From NCBI GenBank assembly GCA_001600175.1, contig BCJC01000009.1, positions 310,001-374,000 on the forward strand: DNA of 64,000 nt. Direction: 5' to 3'. A model generated the notes under the pieces. It did not search any database, had not been told where the DNA came from, and was given only the letters and a program-made list of their open reading frames with translations. A program made the position numbers and the translations under genes. Of this stretch, positions 45,661 to 56,763 are shown one piece after another (position 1 is the stretch's first letter; each line of letters begins with the position of its first letter). Origin of the DNA: Erythrobasidium yunnanense. Taxonomy: Eukaryota; Basidiomycota; Cystobasidiomycetes; Erythrobasidiales; Erythrobasidiaceae.

Positions 45661-47251
45661 CTATACAGACACGGTCAAGACCTTGTCCGCTCGCTGCGCT
45701 ACTCCGCGAGCTCTACCCTTCTTAATGACGCCCCTTGAGGTTCCGCCGGGCACCGCTCGCAGACCTCTTGAGAACAAGCGAGCATTACCGTCGCTGCTGA
45801 CATATGCTTCCATCAAGTCGGAGTCAGACCGAGCTGTCGTAGGATCTTATCAGCGCAGGGTCTATCGAGAAAGGATAAATTGTAGCTGTACCGCTTGAAA
45901 GCAACTCCGTTTCCGCGAGATGCTCGTAGATGCCGATCGCTTCTTGCATACTGAGGCCGCCGACATGTTGGCTGTCTATCCCTTGAAGCGCACCAGTCGC
46001 TCGATCTGTCGCAAGCAAGATCGCACCAGCTTCAAGCTGCTGCTTTCCCGTGGCATACTCATTGAGTAGCTTAGGCACCGCTAAATTACGGCTATGGACC
46101 AAGTCGGCATTCGCGTCTCTGTAATGTGACACGCCTTGTAGAGCCTCGGCGCTGTCGATGGCTATAAGCAAGGGTTTGCTGGAAGAAACATGGTCGTCAG
46201 GAAGGCATTCGATGCGTGAGTACCTGCGCTTGCCTGCTTGTATTCTGCATCAGAGTCTTGAGTGCCGACATAGCTATCTTGACATCCTTTGAGCCATCTT
46301 GAAGGGTTTTCAGCAACTCCGCCTCAGCAGTCTTCGCCCACTCCGGATTCTGGCGCAGGAACTCCTGAAGTATGTATTGCGCTAGAGCTGGCTGTTGGTA
46401 TATTTGTGATTTGCCTTCCGCAGGCTCGAAGGCGAAAGTGCCGTCTACCAGTTTATGAGCTAGAAAGATGTCAGATCGGGCTATACGGGGTACAGCTTCC
46501 GCAAACTCACCATTTGGTATATACAGTATTCCCCATCCGTCCGATCTACATGCTGCGATAGCTTGTAAGAGTATGCAAGTGCGGCCAGAACCCGATTCGC
46601 CGACTGATGACGAATCTCAGCTGAAGTCGCGCAGTATTGGTGTACGTAGACATACTCAGCTGCTTTCTAGTCCCTTGGTTGGCTTTCAAGGACGAAACTA
46701 GGTCGACAGCTATTTGCCGTAGTACCGTCGTAGGCTGGCTTGTCATTGCTAGGTCCCTTGTGAGGCTTCGAGGCGCATCATTTGACGATATCAAGGCTTT
46801 GAGTGACGGAAGCTTGTATGGTCTGCCGACATGCGCTTTCTTGAACTCCGCCTGCGGCTCTGTCAACGAAAGTCCCGGCTTATGCACGAATGTATCGCAC
46901 CTTCTTCAGTTCGGGCAGACCTGATACATCCACAGATCTTGTATTCCATTCGGCATTGGGTGCGACTCTGACGCTGGAGCTGCTTGTCTGATACAGTCTC
47001 GAGAGAATCAGGTGAAGGCCGTATCGAGAGCATGACGAGAAGCAGGCGCACGTCGGCAGTGACAGAACCACCAGATTTCGATTTCGTTGCTGCGCTCCCA
47101 GGGAAGATGGGCCGTACTATCGACAGAGCAGAATCGGCTTTTCTGGATTTCGCGGTGGTAGGGTTGACATCTAGCTCTTACAGCTTGCGGATGCCTTTGA
47201 GGATGTATGTACAGCTCTTGATGTTGAAGCAACAGCGCGTGAAGAATACAT
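45661..47251 (-). CDS. RSM23: Mitochondrial small-subunit ribosomal protein mS29 (DAP3/Rsm23)
   Basis: P-loop protein of the mitochondrial ribosome small subunit. The start at 47251 gives a presequence (MYSSRAVASTSRAVHTSSKA). Later exons give WNTRSVDVSGLPELKK, VGRPYKLPSLKALISSND, and the P-loop region GESGSGRTCILLQAIAACRS then DGWGILYIPN, the DAP3 order. LVDGTFAFEPAEGKSQIYQQ, PLLIAIDSAEALQGVSHYRD and QEAIGIYEHLAETELLSSG follow, the second resembling a Walker B strand. The last exon ends RGVAQRADKVLTVSV at 45661. The invariant P-loop Lys is Arg here (codon at 46581-46583). Exon joins at the 5' end are partly inferred. Convergent with CRD1 (72 bp apart). Confidence 0.85.
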
Positions 47252-47313
47252 CGTGTAAAGGATCCAGTTGAAGACGAAAGAGACGGGTTCGGTCGACGAC
47301 AATTGACCTTTTA
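47252..47313. promoter_or_regulatory. Very short divergent promoter, mS29 / PCP1
   Basis: A 62-bp spacer between start codons of two more nuclear genes for mitochondrial proteins. It contains TTCGGTCGACGACAATTGAC; no known site was recognised. Confidence 0.5.
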
Positions 47314-48994
47314 ATGTCGATATTCCGGTATGAAGCTTGTGCACTATGGCAGCAACAGCTTCTTAGACCTTCAAGGCTTCATGCTTCTTCCAGACGATGT
47401 CGACTCCCTCCTTCTGCCTGCTCGGCCTCACCGGTGACGCGGTCGACCATGCGACGCTTCCTTCATGCTTCTCCGTTCAGAGCAGCGGTATCTCCAACTT
47501 CCTCTTCTTCTGCATCTATAAGGCCAGACATTGCCGACGTCGATACTTTCGCCGGTGTCAAAGCATATCAAATGCCCGCTATACATTCTAGCTTGAAACC
47601 CTCCTTCCTTCGGCCTACCTTGTTCGCTGCTGTAGTAGCTGGTGGGGCATATGTCTGGGCGGCGTATGCGACCAACGAAGACACGGCGCGGCAAGAGAAT
47701 GCCTTCCAATCGAGAAGCAATAGCTTCTTTGCTCGGGAACCGACAGATGTAGACCTGGCTAATACAAGACGGACAGAATTACTACACAATGCAAAGCAAT
47801 TCCTGATACGACACCTCGGAAACCCGCCAGACTCGAAGAGTACCAAGACAAGGCTGCTAACACTTGTGACTGAGTGGTAAGTTGCAAGGGCTATGTAATG
47901 ATGGTTATGAGAAGATTGAAATAGCGGTCTTGCAGGTGGATAAACAAGAACGAGGCGCAGAGAACAGCCCTCGGGCTTATAGGCGTGCAAGCCGTGATCT
48001 TTGCAGCATGGCGAGTTGCGCCGCGCTTCATGGCGGCGTCATTTACCCACTGTAAGTTGATTCTGCTTAGATGAGCTGCAAGTTAGCTGAAAGAACCGCT
48101 AGACCCCCTCAGCGGACGTAGTTACAGTGAGTGACATGCATTGATGTCCGGGCAGAAACGACAAACCTGACCGCATACGTCCCTTGTAGCTCTCCTCACT
48201 TCCGTCTTCTCGCATCAATCGGGGTTGCATTTCATCTTCAATTCCGTAGCGTTCTATTCCTTTGCGCCCGGTGAGTGCTATCGCTCTCTATGCTCGTTAC
48301 AGAGGTGACTGATGGTATACTTCAGGGGCTTTCAACTACCTCTGGCACAAATACCGCGATTCCAGCCCAGAGCTGCACGAAGCTAGTCCGAAGTACCATT
48401 ATATAGCGATGTTTGTCGCAACTGGTGTGATCGCATCTCTAGCATCACACGTGTATACGTTGGCCTTTAAGCTCCCCAGAGCATTAGCCACAAGAGCAGG
48501 AAAGCATGCTATCTTACCGTCACTCGGAGCCAGCGGAGCGATATACGCGACAGTAGTTGTGACGTCATTAGGTATGACGCATCCGTTGCTGTCGGAAATT
48601 TGTTTTTGCTGACATTTATTGCAGCCTACCCCGCTGCTTCCGTTAACCTGATTTTCTTGCCCTTCTTCTCCTTTCCGATTGGGTATGGCGTGGGCGGGAT
48701 GGTATGTGTTTCGCTTGCACAGTTATGAGTCAGGGCTCATCACATCATATAGGTCCTAACGGACGCCTTGGGTCTCATATTCGGCTGGAGGTTCTTCGAT
48801 CACGCAGCGCATGTAAGTCAAAAGCATAAACGAGCATTAGCTGCGCTCACTGACGTCTTTGACAGCTTGCTGGAGCCTTCAGCGGTCTGATGGTGTATGT
48901 CTTCAGTCCGACAATGTTTGATTGGCTTCGCAAGCTTGTTTCCAGTACAAGCGCACAACAACAAGCGGTCCAGAAGCGCATAAGTACCAAGTGA
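47314..48994 (+). CDS. PCP1: Mitochondrial rhomboid protease (Pcp1/PARL)
   Basis: Intramembrane serine protease of the inner membrane that processes Mgm1/OPA1-type substrates. A long Arg/Ser-rich presequence (about residues 1-60) precedes a single helix (FAAVVAGGAYVWAAY), the extra N-terminal membrane segment of the PARL group. The rhomboid core has GLIGVQAVIFAAWRVAP, DPLSGRSYT, LLTSVFSHQSGLHFIFNSVA, GVIASLASHVYTLAF, the catalytic SLGASGAIYA with Ser (about 48528-48545), YPAASVNLIFLPFF and a last helix with the catalytic His in FDHAAHLAGAFSG. Eight or so introns. Stop TGA at 48992-48994. Both catalytic residues are present. Confidence 0.92.
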
Positions 48995-49031
48995 TCATCG
49001 TCAGATGCAAGCATGTACTCTACTGGTCAGC

Positions 49032-52000
49032 TCAGTCTCTTGTTGTAACTGAAAGCACAAGTCCCTCGCTCATCTCCACGAGTCTGCGCAGGAAGGCTGC
49101 CTGGTCCAGAGTGACCTGAGCCTTGCTCTTCGCTCCGTTTGCGACGTCGCTTGACAGTGTCAGAGGCTTGCTAGCGTAGTCAAGCGTAATGCGGAACTCT
49201 CGCTGCTTAGTAGCCACGGAAGGGTTGATCAGACCACAGATAACTAACCCGCCGGACGGATCGTAGAATAAGATGACACTGTCGCCTGCGGCAGCCTGCA
49301 ACATATATCAAGCGTCAACGAAGATATGCGCTCGATACAAACGTTACCCACCTCAGCTCGCTTAACAAATGCTCGGACCGGATCGAATGCTGGCCGTATG
49401 GGCTGCGCGTAGGTAGAATGCTTGGAGAGCGCTTTCGTATTTGGTCTGAGAGCTTGGTGATGTCGGGTCACCCGCAGCGGATCGAGATGTAGACTGAAGT
49501 CAAAGGCTTCCAGCGGCGGCGTAAAGATGTGCTGTCGATGAAGTTAGCTTCGCCTTAGTGTGTAGCTAGCATGGCGCTATCTACCTCAATCTCTGGCTGT
49601 CCAGCTGCTGTGACATCTGCCAATGCAAGAGAGCAGACTCTGGCCAGTTCCTGTAATCGCGCGGCTTTGATTCTGCTTGGAGAGCCGAAAACCTGACCTG
49701 ATAGCTGCTCTTCGGTAGCAATGACCCAAGCTGATTTCGAAACAGCAGGGTCCGTTTTGCGTAGATTCGCGAACAGGCCCTTAGCCTGCTTCTCCAAGTC
49801 GACTGGAAAACGAACTCTTGTTGAAGCTGAGTCGGCAGCAGGAGAGGTGAAGAGAGGGACCAGCAAGGGCTCTTCGCGCCATTTCCAGCTTGCAAGCAGA
49901 GCAAGCACCCGAGCAAAGCCGCAAGAGCCGCTTGCCGGGACTTCATAGACCGACTGTCGGTCCAGATAAACATATGCGCACAGCAGCTCGACAAGCTCTA
50001 CTGCTATATGCGGTAGTAGCATGTGACCTGCCATCCAGCGCTTCGCTATCCGTATAGTCGATGACAGGGAAGTATGCCGGTGCTGCAGAGCTGAGATCGC
50101 CGCATGGTGGGCAGGCCTTGCTACGAACGTTCGATAGTACGAAATAAGGTGATCCTTCTTCTCGCTGTCCAAGCTTTCTTCCTCCAGCAACGTGTCCTGT
50201 AGTAGCTGCTTCTCGCGTTCATGATGGATTCTCACACGGAAGACGAAACCTTCCAGTGTCATGATGTCCAGCGCGCAGGGATTGGATGAAGAAGATGCTT
50301 GGAGATCGAAGAACATGTCGCAACGGCTTCCATGATTCGCTGATCTGTATAAGTCTCCTACCCTGACGAGGAATGCCGACTTGACCTTCTGCAGTGCTTC
50401 CAAATCTTCAGGCCATTTGCCGGAACCTTCGAAGCTAATCAGAACTTCTTGAACTGGAAGGTACGACATAGCGGATGAGGCGTGCGAAAGGGCTTTGACC
50501 TTGATCTGACCTGGAACGAAAACGCTTGCGTAGCGCAGGCCTTCAGACACCGCTGCAACATTCTTGATAGAAAGAGGAAGGCCCTTTAGAGACTTCAGGT
50601 CTTTCGCGAGGGCATCGAAAGCGGAAACGAGCGGGCCAAAGCCGGTCGTACTAGGATCCGCGGTGTAGAGGAGCTGCCGCGCCTGTGGTGCCTCTACCAG
50701 CAGAGGATCGTATAGACCAGCAAAGAAGCTTATGCTGGTTGACGCTATTTGGAGATGATGTTGCAGGGTGTGAGCGATGATTTGCTTCCATATATTCGTT
50801 CTCTCCGAAGGTGTGTTCGCATCCCAAACCACACTCTCTAGGATGCGACCGTCCTTGAAACGTCGAGTTTCGGACTTGCTGCCCCAAAACGCCTTGAAAG
50901 CTTGGACTTCTGCAGCTTGGTCCGCGGGAGGGCCATATTCAACAATTCGAGCCGCTTGTGACGGCTCCATGATAAGGCCTAAGTCTATCGAGGCTGTTTT
51001 TGCTTGTGTTGCGTTTGAAGAGGCGTGAGTCAAGCTCATAACCCGTATACGATTCTCGAGAGCCTTTCGGAGCACGTCTGCCACCTTGTTTAGTTGATAT
51101 GCAAGGAAGGACGACGAATCCAAAGGAGAGCTGGATGTGCTTGCTGGGGTTGATACACGTATTCTGCAGACGAGTCAGCTTACAGCCTGAAGTGGGAGAA
51201 GATTTCGGCTTACCTAGCAACTTGGTCATACGCGATATGTAATTGATCTACTTGAGTCATGAAGCATTGCTGAAACGCAGTTGTTTCGTCTGCGTGAATA
51301 TCTTGAGTAGAACGACGAGCGTGATAGGACAACTGTATGCGGCTCGATTAGCATCCGAATCTGGCATCAATTACACTTTGTGAATACGTACCAGCTCTAG
51401 AGAGGCGATTGGTGTCTCAGCTAAAAGGTTGCACAGCCCAGACGGATCTACAAACACGGGCTTCTTGAGTTCGGCCCAGTCCGCTGCCGAAGGAGTTTTC
51501 GCCAACGTAGACACCGTGGAAGAAGTCACCACAAGCTTCGTAAAGTCTGCCTTGCCGAGGAAGTCTAGACAGCCCTTGAGGAGTTGCCAAGCGCTGCTAC
51601 CCTGAGGCATCTTCCTAACACTCTTGCTGTCGCCCGCAACCATGTATGCTAGAAGCAGCGACAAGATTTCCTCGATATGGGAAAGGCCGACCAGCTTAGA
51701 ATGTCCTCGCTGTTTCGACCAGATCTTAGCCAGTAGGATAGCGCCGGCCAGATGTTCCGATTTTGTCAGACAGCTTTGCAGATAGCTTGTACAGGTGAGC
51801 GACGTTCCATCAGCCGCTATATCGCTGTTGTAGATAGGCGTTGGCTGTTCCGAGCTGCTCGTCTGAGCGGGATGTCGTAGATTCGGCCGACCGGGATGCA
51901 GTCGAGAATTGAAGGATTGCAGGTTTGTCGAATCATAGGTCGGTATCAAGTGTATGGCGCATCGGAGACTTGTAAAATCACAGTCGCTACCATCTGCGAC

Positions 52001-52993
52001 CGGGAAGTCAGTTTGACAAGCAGGCATCTTGTAGCCAGTGTGAACCTACCTTTGACGGGCAGAAGTCGAAGAATAGGTTTGCGTTGATTGCCGTTTTGAT
52101 AGGTGTAGCTGGCTTCGATGGGCAGTCCAGCTTTGTCGATAGCTTGCTTAAGACAAGCTAAGAAGAAAGCGCGCTTGTAAAAGTATCGATAGTCTCGGAC
52201 GTCCTTCTCCTGGAACAGACTCTTTAGGGTCATGTCAGCTAGAAGACCTCACCTACGAATCGGAATATTACTCACTGGAGGCACTTCTGCGTAGACTTCG
52301 ACCACCCAACCGACTTTGCCTTTCCATTTGCAGCTCGTTCCCGCTGCCCATGATCCACCGACTTGTACATCACTCGGCGCCTCATTTGCTAGTTGCCAAT
52401 TCACCTCTTCTACGTCGACAAGCGGAGTCAAGAAAGGCAGAGGTTCTTTCAGAGCTTTGACTGCTTCCGCGGCTGGCCTGGAAGGTATACTCTTAACGTT
52501 CTTGAGAAGTAGTCTGCTATTTGTGTGAGTATCACTCTGTAGCAAACGGTACGCGAACCTACGTAAGGCGTTGCAACAAATTGGCCAAGGGTCTGGCTTT
52601 CGAGCTTGACGGGGATGGGCATCGCACAGAGGACAGGAGTGCTTCTATCTGTATGTATAGTATCAGCGAACGGTCTTAGACCGCTTGCGAACCATTTACT
52701 TGAAGTTGCAGGAGACTTCTGATCTCTCCTTCATCTTCATCCAGCATAAGGTCAACATCGTCGGCTTTGCGCTTTCCTTTATCCACTTTCTTCTTCTTGT
52801 TCTTTTGTTGCTGCGATTTGCCAGTAACTTCTTCTTCCACTTGCGAATCATCGTCGTCGGCAGAATCTTCTTCATCATCAAAGTCCATCATGCTGGCTGC
52901 TCGAGCCATCAAGTCTTCGCCATCATCAAAAGCATTGTCTTCGTCGTCGCTGTCTGCAGCGCGAACTCGCTTCTTGCTACTGAGGTTGACCAT
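49032..52993 (-). CDS. UTP22: Utp22/NOL6 (Nrap) ribosome-biogenesis protein
   Basis: Large nucleolar component of the small-subunit processome. The start at 52993 opens an acidic/basic tail (KKRVRAADSDDEDNAFDDGE, then KKKKVDKGKRKADD). The structural part reads VGGSWAAGTSCKWKGKVGWV, DYRYFYKRAFFLACLKQAID, LTKSEHLAGAILLAKIWSKQ, FKAFWGSKSETRRFKDGRIL, QLLYTADPSTTGFGPLVSAF, IHHEREKQLLQDTLLEEESL, AHHAAISALQHRHTSLSSTI and ELVELLCAYVYL. The end is FYDPSGGLVICGLINPSVAT. These fit the repeated nucleotidyltransferase-like domains of the Nrap family. About eight short introns. It is tail-to-tail with PCP1, with only 37 bp between the stops. Total length about 1150 residues, normal for the family. Confidence 0.92.
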
Positions 52994-53212
52994 CCTATGC
53001 GAAAGCAGTCAAGAAGCTGTCACGTGAAAGCGCGGTCAAAATTCCGAGAAGAGGAAGAAACGAGCAAAGTCTTGGGCGTTTCATTGCTCTATCAGCGACT
53101 AACGATACATGGAGCTTTGCTATGTCTTGGCCTTTTCCCTAATGATTTCGAACGATTGGGATTCTATCTAGATTGGAAGTAAATCGTTTACTTTCCCTGT
53201 TCAGCGAAGGAG

Positions 53213-53937
53213 TCAGTTCTGTCCCCCTGACCGCAGATTGCAAGCTATACGAACAGGTGGGGAAAGCCCCTTGCAGCCTGGAGCGGCCTGCTCAACCTGG
53301 CTCTCAGAGTAGAAGCCAGCGCACTGGTACTTGGCCTGTCGGAAGGGGATTAGCGACGCCATCCCAGGGGCGGGACGTGTGATAGAACGTACGACTGCGC
53401 AAGAGTATGGGGCATTGGGCTGATCAGATGATGACTCGGCGTTGGCCTCCTGGAGGGAAGAGAGGCAGAGAGCGGTGTCGCATCGACATTGAGGTGATAC
53501 ATTGGTAAGGGCGACAGCCAAAGCTCCCAAGGTGTTGGTGACCCCGATGACTATAAAGACATATGCTTGTTTAGTCCTGATAGAGAGTAGGTCTGTTCAT
53601 ACTGCAAGACTTACGGTTGCCAGAGACGAGACCGTTGGTGGCCGTGTTGATGATGGATCCTACTTCCTTCTGTCCGATCTGGCTAGAAACTCTGTTGACG
53701 AGTATGTTGGCGGACGAGAGGATGCTTCCAGTGGATTGTTCCAATGTTGGAGGACTGGTATCTCAGAACCTGCTGCAGAGGCTGAACTAGAGGTCCGCAA
53801 AGGGCGGCCTTGCCTTCGCCTTCGCTGGTTCCCTGGCACTGGCGGCCGGTAGCGACTTGACGGGCATCGATGGGAGATGCAGAGGTGAGGGAAGCGAAGA
53901 GGGAGCCGACAAGGCAGAGAGCAGCGAATTTGACCAT
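53213..53937 (-). CDS. Small cysteine-rich secreted protein, function unknown
   Basis: Not recognised as any named family. The ATG at 53937 opens a clear signal peptide (MVKFAALCLVGSLFASLTSA) followed by SPIDARQ. Downstream coding-like segments are SILSSANILVNRVSSQIGQK, SIINTATNGLVSGN, IGVTNTLGALAVALTN, EANAESSSDQPNAPYSCAV and AKYQCAGFYSESQ, separated by introns with normal ends (for example one with GCTAATC before its CAG near 53345). Spliced cysteines are few but spaced (RQCQ, ALCG, SCAV, QCAG, PGCK). The join between exon 1 and the SSANILV part is unresolved. Secretion is well supported; a role as an effector or wall protein is only a guess. Hydrophobin spacing was not found. Confidence 0.55.
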
Positions 53938-54807
53938 GGTTATGGATTGAAGATGGGTATGTATGGGTGTCAGAAGAGGACTGGGAATGAGGATGAGAAG
54001 GAAAGGAAAGCAGAGTCCAACATCTCATTCTCGTATTTATATTCATTTCTCAATTCTTCTGCAAGTCTTCCCGCACTAGAGCTTCTGCAGGGGTGAAGCT
54101 AGCGGATGGGTCGAGGGTACCTAGCCTGACGTACTACTCAGATTCGGGTCATTGGGATGAGTGCTAGTCATTAATTCATGGCATTCCGCATAACTTGCAT
54201 GGAAGAGCAAAAGGCCAAGACGAAGAAACTGTTCGCCGCTCAGTGCGGTCGTGCGGGCAGAGTTATGTCGATGCGTGATATCTCGTAAAAGGCAGCCAAT
54301 CAAGTCTGAGGAGGCATTGACTAGCGTTATCAGTCGAAAACCTCGAGGCTCGCTTCGCTGTGGAGTCCCTCGAGATTTCACGGCGTCTTGTCGATCTTCA
54401 AGGTTCCATAATCCGGCATGGGCGTGTGTAAAGCGCCTAGCGTCATAGAGAGGCAGAGAGGGGACTTGGTGCAGATGACACGCAACGTTCGGCTCGCTCG
54501 TTTCCACGAGCGTTTTTTTTTGCAAGTTGGCCTCTCAACAAGATGCAGATGGGGCGCAAGCGCAAGAATCTAGCCAGTCTACACTCGCGCAGGCAGTAGC
54601 TCACATGTCTACACAGATAGTAAAGCTGCCTACGTAAGTTGCGGAGTGTGCCTGATTTGCCTGATTCGCGCATACATGAAGCAGCAGGACGCATCGTGAA
54701 CATGGCTAGACAGAAGGCAGCGCGCTCCCACCTTGGGACTATGGGTAGCTGCGAGAGAACTCCTCGTGTGTATTGATACCTTTCGCCAAGGTTACTCCTA
54801 GCTCGTC
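53938..54807. other. Intergenic region between secreted protein and F-box cluster B
   Basis: 870 bp. The promoter of the secreted protein should lie at 53938-54100. An eight-to-nine base T run occurs near 54513. Open frames on the minus strand (about 54121-54525 and 54443-54703) have no recognisable product and look like chance. No RNA gene seen. Confidence 0.4.
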
Positions 54808-56457
54808 CTATGAAGGCATTGCTTTCTCAATGCAATCCTCGCCAGAGTATGAGAGTTGTGGATATCCACGGCATGTGAGAGCTTGCAACTTCCAAGATAG
54901 GACTCCCAAGGCTAGAAGGCGCCGCCCTATCGACTTGAGCCTATCCTTTGCTGAGGTCAAAGTTTGCCCGTCAAGGCATACATCTAGAGCTAGTTCTAGA
55001 TCGAGCCTCTCAGCGGCATATCGCATTATCAGACTCTCGGATCCACGGAGCCTAAGAACCCGAAGCTTCGGTGCCAGCAGTGTGCGTAAGAATGCCCCGA
55101 CCCTCTCTTCTCCTAGCGGATCACCGAAGCTCGACACGTGAAGCGTCTCAAGGTTCTCTAACGTTCTTGCACGTGCAACAGCCAGGTCTTGGCTTGTGAG
55201 GGTTGCCTCTGTGATGTAGAAGGGTACTGCATCAAAGAAGTGGGCAGTGCCGGAAGCTCGAGGCGGACTCAGGCGGTTTTGACGCCAGGAATGCTCCCCT
55301 CTCACTACCAGATTGACTCTACAACCATGGGATCTACAGTGGTCCGCTCGAGATTTGAAGAGCGTAAGCCAACCTGCCCAATTCGTGGCGTCCGCTACGA
55401 TTGCGCAATCGATTCGCCGCAAGAGCGGATACCACAGAGTACTGGCTGGTATATTGGGTCGACCTTCGGCTGCCAAAGATGGGATCCTCCGCTGTAGCAA
55501 AATATCTTCTAGATGTAGTTCCGTTAACCTTGGCGCACGTAGATGCGCGAAAAATCGATCTGTAACGGTAATCGGGACCATTTCCAGCAGCTTCATGCGA
55601 AGTTTCCGTAATTCTGGGAATGCGAGGTTGTCCGTGTCCAGGTCATGTGCAGGGCCGACAACCATTTCAAGGCATTGCAAGGATCTGGAATGGACGTTTG
55701 CGAGTTGTACAGTGGAGATGTACTGACTCTCAGATAGATCTTCTTCGATCTCTATCGCAAGACGGTGCAGTTGACCAGAGCATGTCAATTTCGAGCCGGG
55801 TGGGACCCTTGTGCGCTTTGCGATCAAGCTTAGCGCTCTCAAGGATGAAAGGGATAGTATAGCGCGATAGTCTTCGATGTATAAGGTCTCTACCGATAGA
55901 TTTAGGTCTTGCAGCCGCGTGGCGTCCAGTTTGTCGAGGGAAAGTATGGGACTGGCCAATGTCATGCCATCATCCATGTTGATGACGAGGAGCTCTAGTG
56001 TATGCCTTCTGGACATGTTCTTTGCAAGCTGATCCAGAAGACCTTGCAATCGCGGATCGAAGGTGAAGGCATTCACAGCCAGAACTTGCAACTTCCGAAA
56101 GGTGTGCAGGTGCTGCAGTACAGCTTATGGAAGTGGCTCTAGAGCAGCATCCGCTGTGTCGCTGCAGGTTGTGAAGGAGAGCTGGACCGTCCATGTGGAG
56201 AGAAGCTGTATGAGGCGAGCCCTGTCCTGGGAAGACAGATCTGTCGCAAACTGCCTACTGCAAGAGTAGGTGTGAAATATGAAGCTGAGCTACGATTGTC
56301 AGCCCAGTCGTATCGAGCATAAGCGAGCTTGGCTCGATGTCGTTCGTAGTACAGCGAGTTTGTGGAAGCGCTTGTTCACTCTACTCAGGCGCTTCAGCTC
56401 CTTCTGAGTGAGATACGAAGCAATGGTGTCTAGAATTTCGTCGTTGAGGAAGAGCAT
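54808..56457 (-). pseudogene. F-box gene, cluster B copy 1, with an in-frame stop
   Basis: Paralog of the gene at 56764. The first exon (ATG at 56457) reads MLFLNDEILDTIASYLTQKE then LKRLSRVNKRFHKLA, a short F-box. An intron with GCTGAC near its end joins it to LSFIFHTYSCSRQFATDLSS, DRARLIQLLSTWTVQLSFTT and SDTADAALEPLP. A TAA at 56125-56127 follows directly. The matching positions in copy 2 are uninterrupted, and beyond the TAA the frame stays open for 427 codons (MQVLAVNAF to EDCIEKAMPS) with clear likeness to copy 2 to its end. So this is probably a recent pseudogene. An alternative intron removing the stop (from GTCCAGC at about 56190 to a CAG at about 56112) cannot be excluded. Confidence 0.65.
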
Positions 56458-56763
56458 GTCGTCGTGCAGAGTTAGACAGTCGAAGCGCAAGATCATTCGG
56501 TATTGTGTGTGGAGTACACTTGCATTGCGGGTACAACATTTCACAGGCTATACGTGGATAGCGATGCACCTGAGCTCGACTACGGGGATTGGCTAGGCGG
56601 CTTACAAGAAGTGTCTACAAAGTCGCCCGCTGCAAAGGAGAAAAGGAGACTAGAGCAGCTTGCGTGTAGCTAGAGTGTACTGATTAACACAGGCTGATGG
56701 TTGTGTCGATCTTCTCCCGCCTGTCGAAGCCTGTTCCTTTGAAGACAGCTATGGGTACGCTGT
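56458..56763. other. Spacer between F-box cluster B copies
   Basis: 306 bp between the copy 1 start and the copy 2 stop. It should hold the copy 1 promoter. No gene or repeat was seen. Confidence 0.4.
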
